Shown here: positions 33,701 through 46,800 of the stretch, one piece after another
Position numbering within the stretch: the stretch's first letter is position 1
Layout: the number at the start of each line of letters is the position of its first letter
Assembly (NCBI GenBank): GCA_943735955.1
Contig: OX030957.1
Span: 4,783,801 to 4,847,800, forward strand
Length of the DNA: 64,000 nt
Source: Piscicola geometra
Lineage: Eukaryota; Annelida; Clitellata; Hirudinida; Piscicolidae
Reading direction: 5' to 3'
Program-made: the position numbers and the translations under genes
The notes under the pieces: generated by a model
Told to the model about the DNA's origin: nothing
The model's database searches: none
Seen by the model: only the letters and a program-made list of their open reading frames with translations

Positions 33701-36700
33701 TGTAAGATTGTGTTGTTGATCGAATAATTCTGAAGCCACAGATGTGTTGTTTGAGGCCATAAGTTCAAATGGGATCATAGGATAGTTTTTTCATATATTG
33801 CTCACTAAACTGAGTTTCCCCAACATAAGCTGATGATTTTATAGAACTAAAGTGAAAGAAACTATTTGTAATTACATTCCAGCTTGATCAATCAATTACT
33901 GCGGGGAGATCTTGCACAACTCTCTCATGAAAAAATTTACAAGACATAAAAATAAACATAAAACTCCATAGGTAAGAATCGAAGTTATTGAATTTTTCTT
34001 GGAAACATATTTTCTTCCAATAAAAAGTAATTTTAACTCTTCAATGTGTGGTGAATTCAATGGGAACCCTCAAAAGTCTTCGTCAACAAATATGAATTGA
34101 AACTTTTTTCAAGACTGCGAAATAATATTTTGATTCTAATATTAATATAAAAAAATATTTTAGAAAATATTCACTGCAAATGCAAACCTTTTTATGACAT
34201 TTTGGGAATTGATAATTGCTGAAAACAATAAATAAGATATAATAAAAAATTAATAAAAAAAGAATAGTATTAGAAAAATCGTTGTTTCACAACCAGTTCT
34301 AACATTCCAAGAGACATCTCTTCTTGTTACATACAGATGATCAAAGCCTTTAAAACCCCTTTCTATAAATAATCAGCTTTTCTCATCAATAACGGAGTAT
34401 TTTAAGAAATTACCTTTTAATTATATTTTAAATATAAATACGTAAAATGAAACTAACGGAATTGTTTCAAATCACAAAACCGTATGATTTATTTGTCCAT
34501 TAATTTCTTAATGCACTAATTTTAGATTCAGATTTTTCGTTCTACGCCAAGCATTGAAAGCAACGGAATGTGGGAACAAATGATTGCCCATCAAAGCGTC
34601 AAAAATTATAGAAAATTTATTGCATGGTTGTAACAAAAAAAAGAGGTTACAGAAAATGGAATTAAACACACAAAAAATAAGATTTCAAAAAGATCAAATA
34701 ACAAACAGTTGTATAAATAGTTAGATAACTTTTATGCTAGAGTAAGCAAATGTTTGTGATTCTAAAGCAAGCATAAATGAAGAAAGAACCACGATGAAAA
34801 GCTTTATGCCATGAAACAGCAGCTTAACATAACAGATCAACCTTTTACGATGAATAAAAAATAGATAAAATCATTTTTAAACTTTAACTCTATTTTTGCC
34901 TTCATAAGATGAAAAGCTGAAAGTTTGACGTTGTAAGAAAATCAAACGACTACACACGTTTTATACAACGACATAAGAGCGAAAGCGTTACACTTGTAAA
35001 TACGTCAGTTGTCATAGTCATAAAACAAGAATAGACAAAAGAGGTTTAAAAAGTATGGAATTCGTTCAGCACTTAATAAATCTGCAAACAGCATGGAAGA
35101 GCCAACACGTTGTAGATAATTATAATTGGAAACTGGCATTTCTTGCTAGTAAATGAGAAAGAATTCGGGTAAGTGGTCTCAGATAAGTGTATGAAATGAT
35201 TGAAATGCTGTTAAATAGATTTATATACGAGATTTCGATATTGCAAGTAATTTACTTATTTTCTGAGCTTGTACCTCTCTGGATCACAATGATAAGTAGG
35301 GATAGGGATCGTTGAGGAGTAAGAAACATTTATTAGTTTATACAAATTTAAGAATGGCGTTTATAAGGAATATGCTTCCAGGCCTCTTATGACTTCATCA
35401 TATTGCCTGGACCGCTATCGCTTATAATGTAAGGTAAGCGATGACATCTTTAGTGTTATTAAATGTTAGCATGCTTTATATCATTTTATTTGCTGAAAAC
35501 TACTATTTCAGACGGATAAAGACATAAAGACGAATTAAACCTTCGGAATGAAAGAATAATAGTCAGGGCATTATAAACGCCGCAGTAAAGCTGTGAAAAA
35601 AATTAGGATGACATGACGAGAGCAGAGCGCTCAAAAGTAAAACTCAAGCACGTTGCTTGAAAAGAGATCTATCTGCAGTTTTTTTGTTGTAATAAGAATT
35701 TAAATGGAAATAGGTCGAGTTAAAGTTTATTTTTTCATGTTTTAAATTTTAAAATAAATTTTTAACAAAATTCATCTACTTTTTCAATTCATAAGATTCC
35801 AAAATAATTTATAAATATAATATTCAATATTATTGTTTTTTAAAATTTAAATTTTAACAAACTTATATGATTTTTATATATTTTTTATTTCACATGGACC
35901 TGACGAAAGAAAAGTTAAAATATCTTTCAGAGTTCATGCAACCCTTTCCATGAACAGAATGCCTGTCAGCGTTTTGAGACCTTTCACAGAAATATTAAAA
36001 ACCGTATTAATAAAATTAGATTCGCCTATTTCTATTTCGAAACAAAATAATAAAAAGATTATTTTTTCAGGTGTTTAATTAGAACCTTTTGACTAGTTTT
36101 ACACTTTCGTTTTTCTTCATTCAATTTTCTGATAAAATTCAAATATAGTTACTCAAATTTAATTATATTGCTTATAATTTTTTTATTTATATGATTTTCA
36201 TTCCCAGTAATTGAAACAATAAAATATTTTATTGGTATAGAAAAAGGAGTTTAAATATTTTTCTTCAGACTTATCATTTCATCAGTTAACGAGAAATCAC
36301 GAATGAAGGTTATGCTGAAAACAGGAATAGAAAGTAAATTTTTGAAGGTCAACTTTCGGATATTTGAAATACATGTATTGTATTTTATGTTGTTTTAATT
36401 GGAATGTTAATAAATTCAATTATAGCTTAAACTTTTTCAAAAATTTGAAGTTGCTGAAAAAAGAAACTGAAATAAATTTAATGATCATTAAAAATAAAAC
36501 TTAAAAATATTAATTAATATCGTTTTTTCATCACGAATTGATTTTTTGAAGATTATATTATTTCAAAAAAGTAATAAGGATTCAGCCTAATTTTATATAT
36601 TAGAATAAATTCTTGATAATAATTTTTCTGAAATTATTTTTTTTCTTCATTTTTTAAACTCTTCAAAGCCTAAAGGTAAAAGAATTTTTTTATGAGTATA

Positions 36701-39700
36701 AACGAGTTTTTTAGTGGTTTTTATCGACTTTTCATGATTACTATGCGTTATAAAAACCATTATTTTAGAAGTAAAAAGATCTATCATCATCAAAATAATT
36801 ATATATAAGATAAAATAAAGAAATATATACTTAGACGAATTTATTTTCAATAAAAAAAAGATCAACAAATTATTTTATAAATTGTTTTCAACAAAATTTT
36901 TTTTCTCCAATATTTCTTTTTGTTTTACAAAATATTTTTGAAAACTATTTTTGGAAACAAATACATTATGGATATCTATGGTACTATAGGCTATATTACC
37001 ATACATTTTTTTTACCCGACCAGCGTGTACAATAAACAAGACGCGATTGAAAAGGTTCACGAAGAAAGGGCTCAAGAGCATTGTATTAGGCCGATTTGAA
37101 AGGCATCGATCTATATCAATCAATACAATCAGAGCTCCACCATGCTTTAAGTACGCAATATTAATTTGCTTTTTTATCCACGGAATTTATGCGTTCAAGA
37201 CCGTGACGATCTGCGTTGAATAAACGCGTGTGTGTATCACCTAAATATATGAAGTTCATCCTTTTAAATGCAAAATACAATCTCATGTAAACTTCTACAA
37301 TGTATTAAAAATTCCTAGATAAAGAAGTTAAGTTAACCTATATAGACACAAGCCACACACTCAGGTGTGGATGTATCTACATCATTTCGGCTTCTTTATG
37401 ACCTGTTTCTTGCTGTATTTTTTTTAGAAGGATTGTACAAAAAGAGAACGGCATTTCATGTTTATGTATTAATATTTTTGAACAACATAACTTCACATTA
37501 ATAAAAATTGTGTTTAAAAACATTTTTTTCTATTTTTGAAAAAAAAAATTCTGTTATTGAGTGTATAAGCAAGTGAATCATTACAAAATTCTCAGACGTA
37601 AATAAAACAAGAAAACAATATTTACATGAATCAAACTGAGATTGCATTAAAATACGCTTTTAAGTCTTACATCGCTAGACCCATTCATTTGAAATATTAA
37701 AACTTTTTCTGCTGATTAGGTGATAAATTGTGAATAAATGCAAGAATAAAAGGCTTCAGATTCTAAGAATTCTTTGAAAAGTTTTCTAAATAACGGAACT
37801 CTATGAGTGCTCACCGCTTCAACCACTTCTCACACGATGAGCTGGGGCGATTTATTTAAAAGTATCCCACACAATTCTTTCGCCAAATTAGAAATTGTTG
37901 AAAAAGTTTGGAGCTCAGTGTCAAAAGAAGCAGTTAAGCATTTGCAGGAAGTCTACAAGCTTAGGCAGTCCCTTCTCAAGACGGTTTTAGATAGAGAGAA
38001 GAAAGATAGGGCATTGATGAAAAAGTTTTCCCAATGGAATAGCGAATCAGTGAGCAGTTTTCTAAAATCGATGACAATCTTTTTCACAATTTTGGGATAG
38101 AATAAAATGTGGTAAGATGGAACATAGACTTTAAAAGCAGTCAGTAGATCCTTCATTCTATGAAAAAGTTAGCAGACTAGAGATGGTCAGATCCCGTTTT
38201 TCGGAGCCTTCAAGACAGTGGTTCAAACAAAAAGACAAAAAATTTAACTGAAGTAAAAATATGGAAATTAAAATATAAAGTAGGCAGAAATTAAACAAAA
38301 GCTGGCTCAAAGAAAAAATGTGGAAAAAATAATTTTTACGCCTGTTGAAGTCAAAAAAAATATATCTAAGTTTTTTAGACGAAAGTACTAACCAGGCTGA
38401 AAAACTATGAAAACAGAGATACAGTTCGCGAGAGACAGTACAAAACTTTTTCCGAAAATTATTTGATGTTCAGATCCCTGTGTTAAGAGAAGAATAAAAA
38501 CTGCCAAAGAGTGCGGGATGCGGGATGGCATACTTAGGAAGAGTATTTTTAGTTAAAGTATTAGTTAAAGTATTTTAAAATTTAGAATTAAAAAAGTGAA
38601 ACGAGTTTTTTTCCGTGAATAAAATGTTTAAATCTCACTTTATAGTGTTTTTATCATTCTCAAGTGGAAAAGGTTATTTTCGACATGCAAAGATAATTTC
38701 ACTGTCAAATATCTTGTATTGTTGGTGTTAATCATGTATTTTGTAAACTCTTTGAAAAATTTAAATCGATGAATTTCCTCCCCCTTCCCCGATCTTCAAA
38801 TAAATCATCACTAACAGCGCAGCATCATCAAGGATCTCCTGGAATGTAACCGTTTTCATAAAAGCATGTTTTTCTCTCGGTGCATTTTCATAACACAAAC
38901 GCATGCGTGCATCCGATACCTTTACATGTGCTAGCGAAGTGAGATGCGATACGCGCCATACCATCTGGTTTAATATTTATTATAAACAAATATTATCGAA
39001 AGTGTCAATGCTTTTGTCTTCTTTGTATACTCTTGGTGTTTGTTTAGGCGAGAATTTTATCAGCGTTTCAGGAGTGAGAAGAGACTGCTGATGGTGCAGA
39101 GACAGAAAAGCTTTAATTGTTCCAAGTGTGTGAAATTGCGTTAGAAAAAATTATTAGATTTTTTAAATATTTAGTTTTTTACATCAACAATAAAGTTTTA
39201 AGTTTGTGTAAATATAGAGATTCCTAATTTTCATAGGGAAAGTTGAAATCTTTCATATTTTATAGTTTAATTTATTTCAAAAATGCAAGTTTTAAAGCTT
39301 CTTTGTTTTTCTTTCTTTACAAAAAATTTAAAATTTAAAAAGCATTTGATCGCTGTTGTGTTTGCCACAAGTTTAAAACTTCTACGAACCTCGCTTTATC
39401 TTACAACCATTCCTTGGCCATTCATTCCAGATGTGAGTCGGTGGTTCAATGCTGATATGACAACAAAGAAAACTAAATTAGAACCATTCTCACACCATTG
39501 TAAGAAATTCAAAGATGACTAAGGAATTCTTAAAATGTTCAATTACTGAAATTGCATAAGAACTTCAACAATGGGGTTTTACTTAAACTATCAACGTTTT
39601 TACTATACAAGAATTCGAATCATTTTCCTCTCAAATGGTGATGCCATTGTCCACGATATCTTTTTCAATTTTTCAACGTTCTTATTTTTACTCTTGGGAT

Positions 39701-40824
39701 GCCTTAAAAACTTTAATATGCTAGCACACCAATTTGAGCCATATACTAAAATCTAATATTTAATTATCATCTCTTATTTGTAAATGTTTATCTTAGAAAA
39801 TCGCGAAAAACGTAATAAAAAATGTATATTAAAATATATATCAAATAATTTTAATTAACAGGTGTTTACTAATTAAAACTTCGTCTAAAATATTTTTTAT
39901 ATTTTTATTTGAACTTAAAACTCATATAAAAATCTTGCGTAAAAATTGATTAAATTTAATACGTTTTTCGCTGTGCGTGACGCGGATGCGACATGTTAAT
40001 TTAGATTCATGGAGGTGGAGTGTGAAACCTTAGACAAGAAAATTAGGCTCTTTATGCCTTTTTATTCCAAGGGAGCATTTTGACGCAGAAATGCTAATTT
40101 GCGAGTTTCAGAGCGTGGGCATGTATAAATGAATGAATAAATTAGTTGCGATAACTGCGAAGTTATTAGAGAAGTTATCACGTTTCATATAGGATACATA
40201 ATAGGCGTATTTAAGTGACGTTGATTGAACCAGAAACGATCGAAAAAAATGAGAACGGAAAATAATTTAGAGACATAACTGCGCTTTTTCAAAAATTCCA
40301 GATCTTTGCCAATACTTCTTGCATAGCTTTTTTTTAAAGCTTTTTCATTCTTGGTAGACTAACATTATTTTACTGAGTTTTATTAGTTTAAATTTTCATT
40401 TAAAATAATTTTATTACTTTTTAAATTCAACATGTTTTATTTGAACATTTTTTTTAGTAATGCTAATTAAATTTTGTTAATTTTAAATTTAAATTTAATT
40501 ATTAAGTTGACTAACTTATTCAAAATCAAATTACAAGTCAAGAACAAGATCCATCACGCTATTGATGCAACTTGATAACTCTAAGGCGTGAACTTGAAAA
40601 GTCACTTCAATTAATCCATCCATTCATTCATCACTCCGTTCAAACACTCAACTCACAAAGCCATATCCCTTGCTCTTGCCCGAGTGTCGATCGGTGATGA
40701 CGACGGCTTCGTCGATGGGACCAAACTGATCGAAGAACCGCTGGAGCGAGTCGTCGGTGGTGTGGTAAGGCAGGCCTCCGACAAAAATTTTCGTCAGTGT
40801 GGTGTCTCTGTACAGCGTCGACAT
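21748..40824 (-). CDS. RBM24: RBM24/RBM38 (SEB-4/SUP-12) family RNA-binding protein, 4 exons, 268 aa
   Basis: Exons (reverse strand) 40824-40657, 32771-32639, 32474-32417 and 22195-21748. ATG is at 40824 and the stop at 21748, with phases 0, 1 and 2 consistent at the three junctions. One RRM spans about residues 10-90: RNP2 is KIFVGGL and RNP1 KSKGYGFV is split by the first intron. [41 protein letters not shown] and the [12 protein letters not shown] start are diagnostic of this family, which regulates alternative splicing and mRNA stability in muscle and heart in vertebrates and nematodes. The C-terminal part is Pro/Ser/Gln-rich and diverged, ending SQQQQSMH. The small third exon (58 bases) is supported only by phase and splice sites. 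Introns of 10.2 and 7.9 kb contrast with the compact HERC2 introns. Whether it is closer to RBM24 or RBM38 cannot be said, since most invertebrates have one copy. Confidence 0.92.
24812..26847 (+). mobile_element. Decayed hAT-like (ZBED-type) transposon between 170-bp direct repeats
   Basis: Near-identical direct repeats of about 170 bases lie at 24812-24982 and 26679-26847. They begin TTTGAGATATATCTAAACTA and differ only around a poly-T tract. Between them, fragments in shifting forward frames recall the ZBED/SCAND hAT transposase-like family: an ATG at 25317 ([15 protein letters not shown]), [17 protein letters not shown] near 25935-25980, [13 protein letters not shown] near 25997-26034, and [16 protein letters not shown] near 26420-26470. 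Frameshifts and stops separate them, so it is not functional. The homology is my recognition of motifs and was not checked by a search. hAT elements end in inverted rather than direct repeats, so the flanks need another explanation. Confidence 0.65.
29971..30125 (+). mobile_element. tRNA-like SINE candidate in RBM24/38 intron
   Basis: GTCG..CGAC can form a D-stem. A polymerase III A-box-like TGGTCGAGTGG lies at 29979-29989. A B-box-like GGTTTGGTTCC at 30022-30032 sits in a possible T-arm (GTTTG/CAAAC) followed by CACC. Downstream is about 90 bases of unrelated-looking body ending in a T-rich tract. A real tRNA is unlikely because the anticodon arm is poor. It may be a separate family or a diverged copy of the SINE at 60.1 kb. 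Confidence 0.55.
32772..40656 (-). other. Long first intron of RBM24/38
   Basis: 7.9 kb of AT-rich sequence. The only frames above background are a 97-codon forward frame at 37807-38100 and a moderately GC-rich patch at 38770-38960, neither of which I recognise. No RNA gene was found. Confidence 0.6.
37807..38100 (+). pseudogene. Unrecognised 97-codon frame, possible decayed retrocopy or mobile-element gene
   Basis: The frame reads as a charged, helix-prone protein ([20 protein letters not shown], then [16 protein letters not shown]). Its composition is unlike random AT-rich sequence. After about 38040 the protein-like character seems to continue in another frame ([11 protein letters not shown]), suggesting a frameshift. 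I do not recognise the family. It lies antisense inside the first RBM24/38 intron. Confidence 0.25.
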
Positions 40825-43800
40825 TTTTTAGGAGGTTTACTAGGAGATGTTGATTGTCTTTGAAGTGTGAGATCGTTTTAAATAGGGATGAAGGGCTTAG
40901 AAGTATCGATTTGAGTATTTTTGTTTTTGGGGTTTATCTAAAAAAAACTAACTTGAGAATCTAGATAACGTGAATCAGTTTTTTGCTTAATGGAGTCTAC
41001 TATTTTCTCATAGCAAATATAAATTTTTAAAGTTTGACTTTGGTTTCCTAGAAAAGGAAGCTATGTTTAAATAGTTTATAAAATACATGAAGAGATCAAA
41101 CGTAGTTTAGATGACTATAAAGATGAGCAAGTTGTGTGGAAATGTGACTGAGAACTAGCAACGGATGAGAGTTAAGGTCGAATGTAAAGAATCTGAAGGA
41201 GAAGACAAAACGACGTTGAAGGTTTTGTTGTAACGGATTGTGGTCCTTTGGAGCAGTGTTCGTGTGGTGAAGGTGGACTAGGATTATTCGAATTTTAATT
41301 TTTCCAAAACTTTTTTTGTTTTTTGACCAACACGCTTATGGCTTTTCGATATTGCTCTTGATTTAGTAAACTGAAACTTTTTTTAATATTGTGAAAGTTA
41401 TCTTGAGTCAATTTTCGCGGAAGTTTGTGAAGGATAGACAGGAGTGTCTTGAAAGAACACGCTTAAACTTGTCTGCAAATGATAAATGGATGGGCAATAA
41501 ATTTCAATTTTGATAATAAATTATTGATTTAAAAATTAATTTTAGCAAGCTATCAATAAGTTTGGAGTTATCTTTATAATTTATAGGCGTATATTAGGGG
41601 TTCACATCAAATAAAATCTATTTATAATTTTAATTTAAATGTCTGTGGGAGTTATTTAATAGTAGTTAATTAAGTTATTTTGTTAATCATAAAACTTTGC
41701 TGGTTATATTGTAAATTAGCATGATATCTTTTATATAAATTCAGTATTTGCGAGAAAGCAGTACTGAAAAGTAGAAACGTCACAAAATCGAAAGCGATTG
41801 AAAGGAAGCCAACTGATAAACTGCAGATCGAGAAAGAATTTGTTAGAGAAACGCCGGAAATCAAGTCACAGAACCTTTTTTATAATCGCAATTTCATTTC
41901 AATATCAAATTCCAAGTTAACTTTTTCAACAATCAAATGAAAGCCAACTCAATTTGTGAAACTTATTAATTACTCTATAACATCAAAACGCTGCCAGATA
42001 AAAAAGTTACCTATCAACTATTTTAATTAAGAACAATTAGAAAGAAGCCAAATATTCTTTCACGCAATCAACTTTCCAAGTCTTTCTCTGCTTTCTTATC
42101 CATTATATACTTCATGTGAGCGACTCTACGGTTAACTATTCATGTCAAAGATATACTTGTATTCATATAAATATATAAAAATATATACCTATGTAAATGA
42201 AAGCATTATCTAACTGGTGATAAGAAGTATGCTTAGGTGATAAGAGAATGGGGTATATATGTAAGAGTATGATGTAGGAACACAGAGGCTAGAAGCGTTA
42301 AAAAAATATTTTGAATTTAATATTGTATATTTTGCAATATTGTTTATTCAATAGAATTCTTTATAATTTCAAGTTTTTTTATAATATTTAGATGTTACTC
42401 AATGAAAATGAAAGTTTACTATGTTAAAGAATGTGGCGTAACAGACGCAACTAGTTCAATACCACTTTATGAAGTTTAACAACAATATTTAAAAACATGA
42501 GTTATCCCGAATGAGCTATGGTGAATCATTAAAAATTTAGTAAAAATTTTTTTCAATAAATTTGAATAACATTTGTTACACAATTAATGTTACACAAGAA
42601 ATGTTACACAATTTATAAGATCAAAAGTTTACTCTTTAGCAACCTTAGCATATGTCATCAAGATACTTTTACAGCAATCTGGATAGTGTTTTTTATTTTT
42701 CTGACAACTTGTATCAATTTTTTTATTTCTCATTTCGTTTCTGTGATGAATTGATTAAATTTGCTCATAAGAGCCACAGCGCGTTCAGCAGTGTCATTGA
42801 TAACTATGGAAGAGTTAAAATGTGCTTTAGTATAGCGATATTCATCAATTTCTTCCCAGATTCTTGAGAAAATCTTTACATCAAGCTTGAATTACTGAAA
42901 AACAGCTGTGATGATGTCTCAGGTTCATGAAATTTCTTTTTTTACAGCTTGTTGAATTTTTCTGCTGGACGAAAGCGATTCTTCTTGGTGGGATTGTCTG
43001 ATAGTGAAAAATTTGATTCTTTTTTTAGTCCTATCTTGGAAGGTACAAAAAGACTTTTGAAGAAAAAATGGCAAAAAAAGATTCTATATCTGATGATATA
43101 ATTTGCAACATCCATATGGCGAGGGGCTAGAAGATTGATTTTGTAACTAGTAGTCTACATTGTTATTTTCGTTTCATAAAATAATTATAGTTTTTATTTC
43201 AGTTTCGTTTGGAAAATAATTATAGTTTTTATTTTCGTTTTTGTTTTGAAAATAAATTTAGTTTTTATTTTCGTTTCAGTTTTGAAAATAATTAAAGTTT
43301 TTATTTTCGTTTAAGTTTTGAAAATAATGAAAGTTTTTATTTTCATTTAGTTTTGAAAATATATTAATTTACAACTTTAAACACTATTTATTTATATCTA
43401 AAAAAATTAATTGATCATAAAACGAACCAGTAAAATAAAACTGTATATTAAAAACAAATGAGTTGAAAAAAATTAACAGTCTAAGAAAAATGTATTCAGT
43501 CTCAAGAAAAATTGTATTTGTAGATTTTTCTGTAATCTATTTATTTTTCCACTTGTTAAAGATGCACATAAAGAATTTTTTTAAATAGAATAACAAATTT
43601 AAGATTAAAATGAATGATAATTTAAGTAACAAAACGAAGCGCTAAAAAATAACGTTTTAAAAATGGCGCTTCTTCATAAAGCCCAAAGATAAAGTTAATA
43701 ACTTTGTTTCATAGCTTTATTTCATGTTTAGTTAGACCTAAGACGTTATATAAATTATTCATTTGCATATTATGGAATATCATAAAATTTATTTAATTTT

Positions 43801-46800
43801 CGTTTTGAAAATAATTATAGTTTTTATTTTAGTTTCGTTTTGCAAATAATAATAGTTTTTATTTTCGTTTTCGTTTTGAAAATAATTTTAGTTTTTATTT
43901 TCGTTTTCGTTGAACGATTATTCAGAATTTTCGTTCTCATTTTCGTTACGAAAATAACACTGGTAGTCTAGAGCCAAATAATATCTTTATGAAACCCTAT
44001 ATTTTCCTAAAATTACTAAAGCAATTTTATCACAACTGTACTTTGAATTTTTTGAATTGGTGCCATTTCTTATCATCTTACAACTGAATGGTTTCTCACT
44101 TGACATACATTTCATCTGAATGAGGTTTTCAGATATTCGCGTGCTTTTGAGGTGCTCTTCACTTGCTCTATCAATCGCAATGCAAAAATAGTTGTAAAAA
44201 AGTTCAGTATGAATAAAACATTTGAAGAAGAGAAAATTTCTCTAAAAAGATGTAGCTTTTTATTTCTAAACTTTGGTCGCAATCAGTCGATTTAGTTGAA
44301 GGTTTCTTGGGATGAACCGGCATTTCCTTTTCTTAATCATCATAGTCTTCTTGAATGTCACTGACTTTTGTTTCTTCGCTATCAGTATGATATATCAAAA
44401 CTAGAGCTAAGTTTAAGGACGACATTTGCTTGTTGTCTTCTCGCTTCCTCATCCTGCTCTTGTTTACTTCCACTGGTTGACGCTCTGCTGCTCGTTCTTG
44501 TTGAGTTTATTTTACATATTTTCCAGTCATCTTCATCATACCGGCATTTTGTTGGTCTTCCAGAAATATGTTATCTTCATAAATTTTAATTAGCTTGTTT
44601 ACATCCTTGTATGAAATGTCGAACAGTAAATCTAATTTTAGACCAAACATTATTATTTCTAGAAACCTGAGACTCAGTAGATCTTCATTTATTTTTCTTT
44701 ATTATCGAATTTTCATTAATAGATGCCTTCGATTTTTATAGAGTATTGGGCAAGTGAGTCATTGGAATTCTGGCTTTGTTTCAGATGTGAGCTGAATCAC
44801 TAGATGTAGCTTTTTCACTGGCTGGAATTGTATTTTTGAGGCTTTGTGGTAGTGGAAAAACATAATAAATACAATAAATATTTTGGAAAAACCTTTTTCA
44901 GTAGCTTCTGTTCGGGTTGACTAAATAACCACATTGTAGTTCGATTACTCGCTAAGGAACATTTGAACAACTTTCATTTCACTCAATTTAACAACCAGCA
45001 AAAAGCTAAAACTAAATTATATTAATTTTTGAATGATTGAAATAAATTATAATCAAACTAAATAAAAAAACGTTTAATAAACAAACACAACAGACGAGAG
45101 CGTACTGCTATTTCGTAAAAACTAAGAGACCTCTAAATTAATAATATTGGTATTAGTAATTCTTTCAAAAGTGTGTATTGGAATGTACATAGCTAATAAA
45201 GAGTTAAAAATCGTTCAAAGACATCTACACAAAACAAAACTTTTGTTTTCAGGCAGTCTAGAGTATTGTCTAATAAAGTAACGTCAAAATGATTTTTTAA
45301 AGTTAGAAAAGATTTCAGACGAAGAACAATAAAGAAAGAGTTGAAAGATTTATGGCACGTCATATTCAGAACATAAAGCCTTCTTCTCAGCCACTATCAC
45401 TATCACAACCACTTCTACAACAGCTAACTCACCTTATAACGTTAACGTTTTTTCCAAAAAAACTATCTAAAAGTGGACCTTTTTAATGAGAAAAAGTTAA
45501 AAGTTATTTTGTAAAAATTGTATTTAATTGACAAAACACACAATTATTAATTAATAACTAAGATTTTTACGTTTTTAAAATACAACACTGATTAACACTA
45601 ATCTCTCGACTTCTCACATTCCACTAGTACTAATGGCACAAACAAATTAAATTTTTTTCTTATCTTAATGAAACCACCAAAGCGAGGGGATCTTCTTTCT
45701 TCCGATTTAATAGGACTTTCACAACAAACCTTTGAAATATATTTGCCGTTATTTCTAATTTATATGCTTGTTCTGTTCAAATAACCACAGTTTATCATAC
45801 CTTATTTTTTTCACACAAAAAATTATTTCAAAATTTCAAAATTTAATATATCATTTAAAAGAGAATTATTTTTCAATTGAGTTAATTCTTAGCGTAAACA
45901 TTTTAAATCTGTTAAATTTGCATTTACTTATCATTTGAAATTTGCATGTATCAATGATACATAAAAAGAATAAACTTTATCATTTATAATACTTTAACAT
46001 TCATCACTGTAATAAAGTTATCAGAAATACTATTGGTTTTGAAGTACTAAAACTGTCCATTTAAAATTAAAAAAAAGTAATAAAATAATAATACTTTTTT
46101 TAGTCAAATTAAAATAGAAAAACTTCTCATTATTTTTTTATTTATTATTTTTTTATTATGGATAAATTGCATCGAGGGTAGATAGATGAATTAATAATGG
46201 ATGAATGTAAAATGGATGAATGAGTAATGAAGGGTTAATGATAGATGGATAGACTAAGTATATGATTGAAAGATTGCAGTTATGAATGAAAGAAGATTTA
46301 TAAAATATTTTGTGCTACTCTGCAAATATTGAAGATGATTGACATTTTGAATTGAAAGATAGGCGTCAAGATATCAAATGAATGAATGTATGACTGGGTG
46401 TTTTCAAGGGCTTGCTGATAGATTGGATTAAATCAAAGAAAAAGTGCGTTCATGTAGCAAGAAGCACTCAAAGTTTGTTCAAGTACTTTATAATTTAATG
46501 CATGAATGAATAAATAAAACAATAGAAAGTAAAGTTTATAAATTAATTGATGAAGAGATTAATTCTGGCATGGGCGAGCCCCATCACTATCATCAATTAA
46601 GAACGTCGTCGAAATGGCGTGAATAAGGCAATATTTCTCTGCATGTTTAAAAAAAATAAAAATATTTTGAATATCTGGTGAGAAGATGAATGGGTCACTG
46701 AATAAGCCAATGGATGGGCAAATGGTGGATGAATGATAGATGGATGGGTAAATGGATGAGGTGGTTGATAAGATACATGAGTGGATGGACAAGTATTTGG

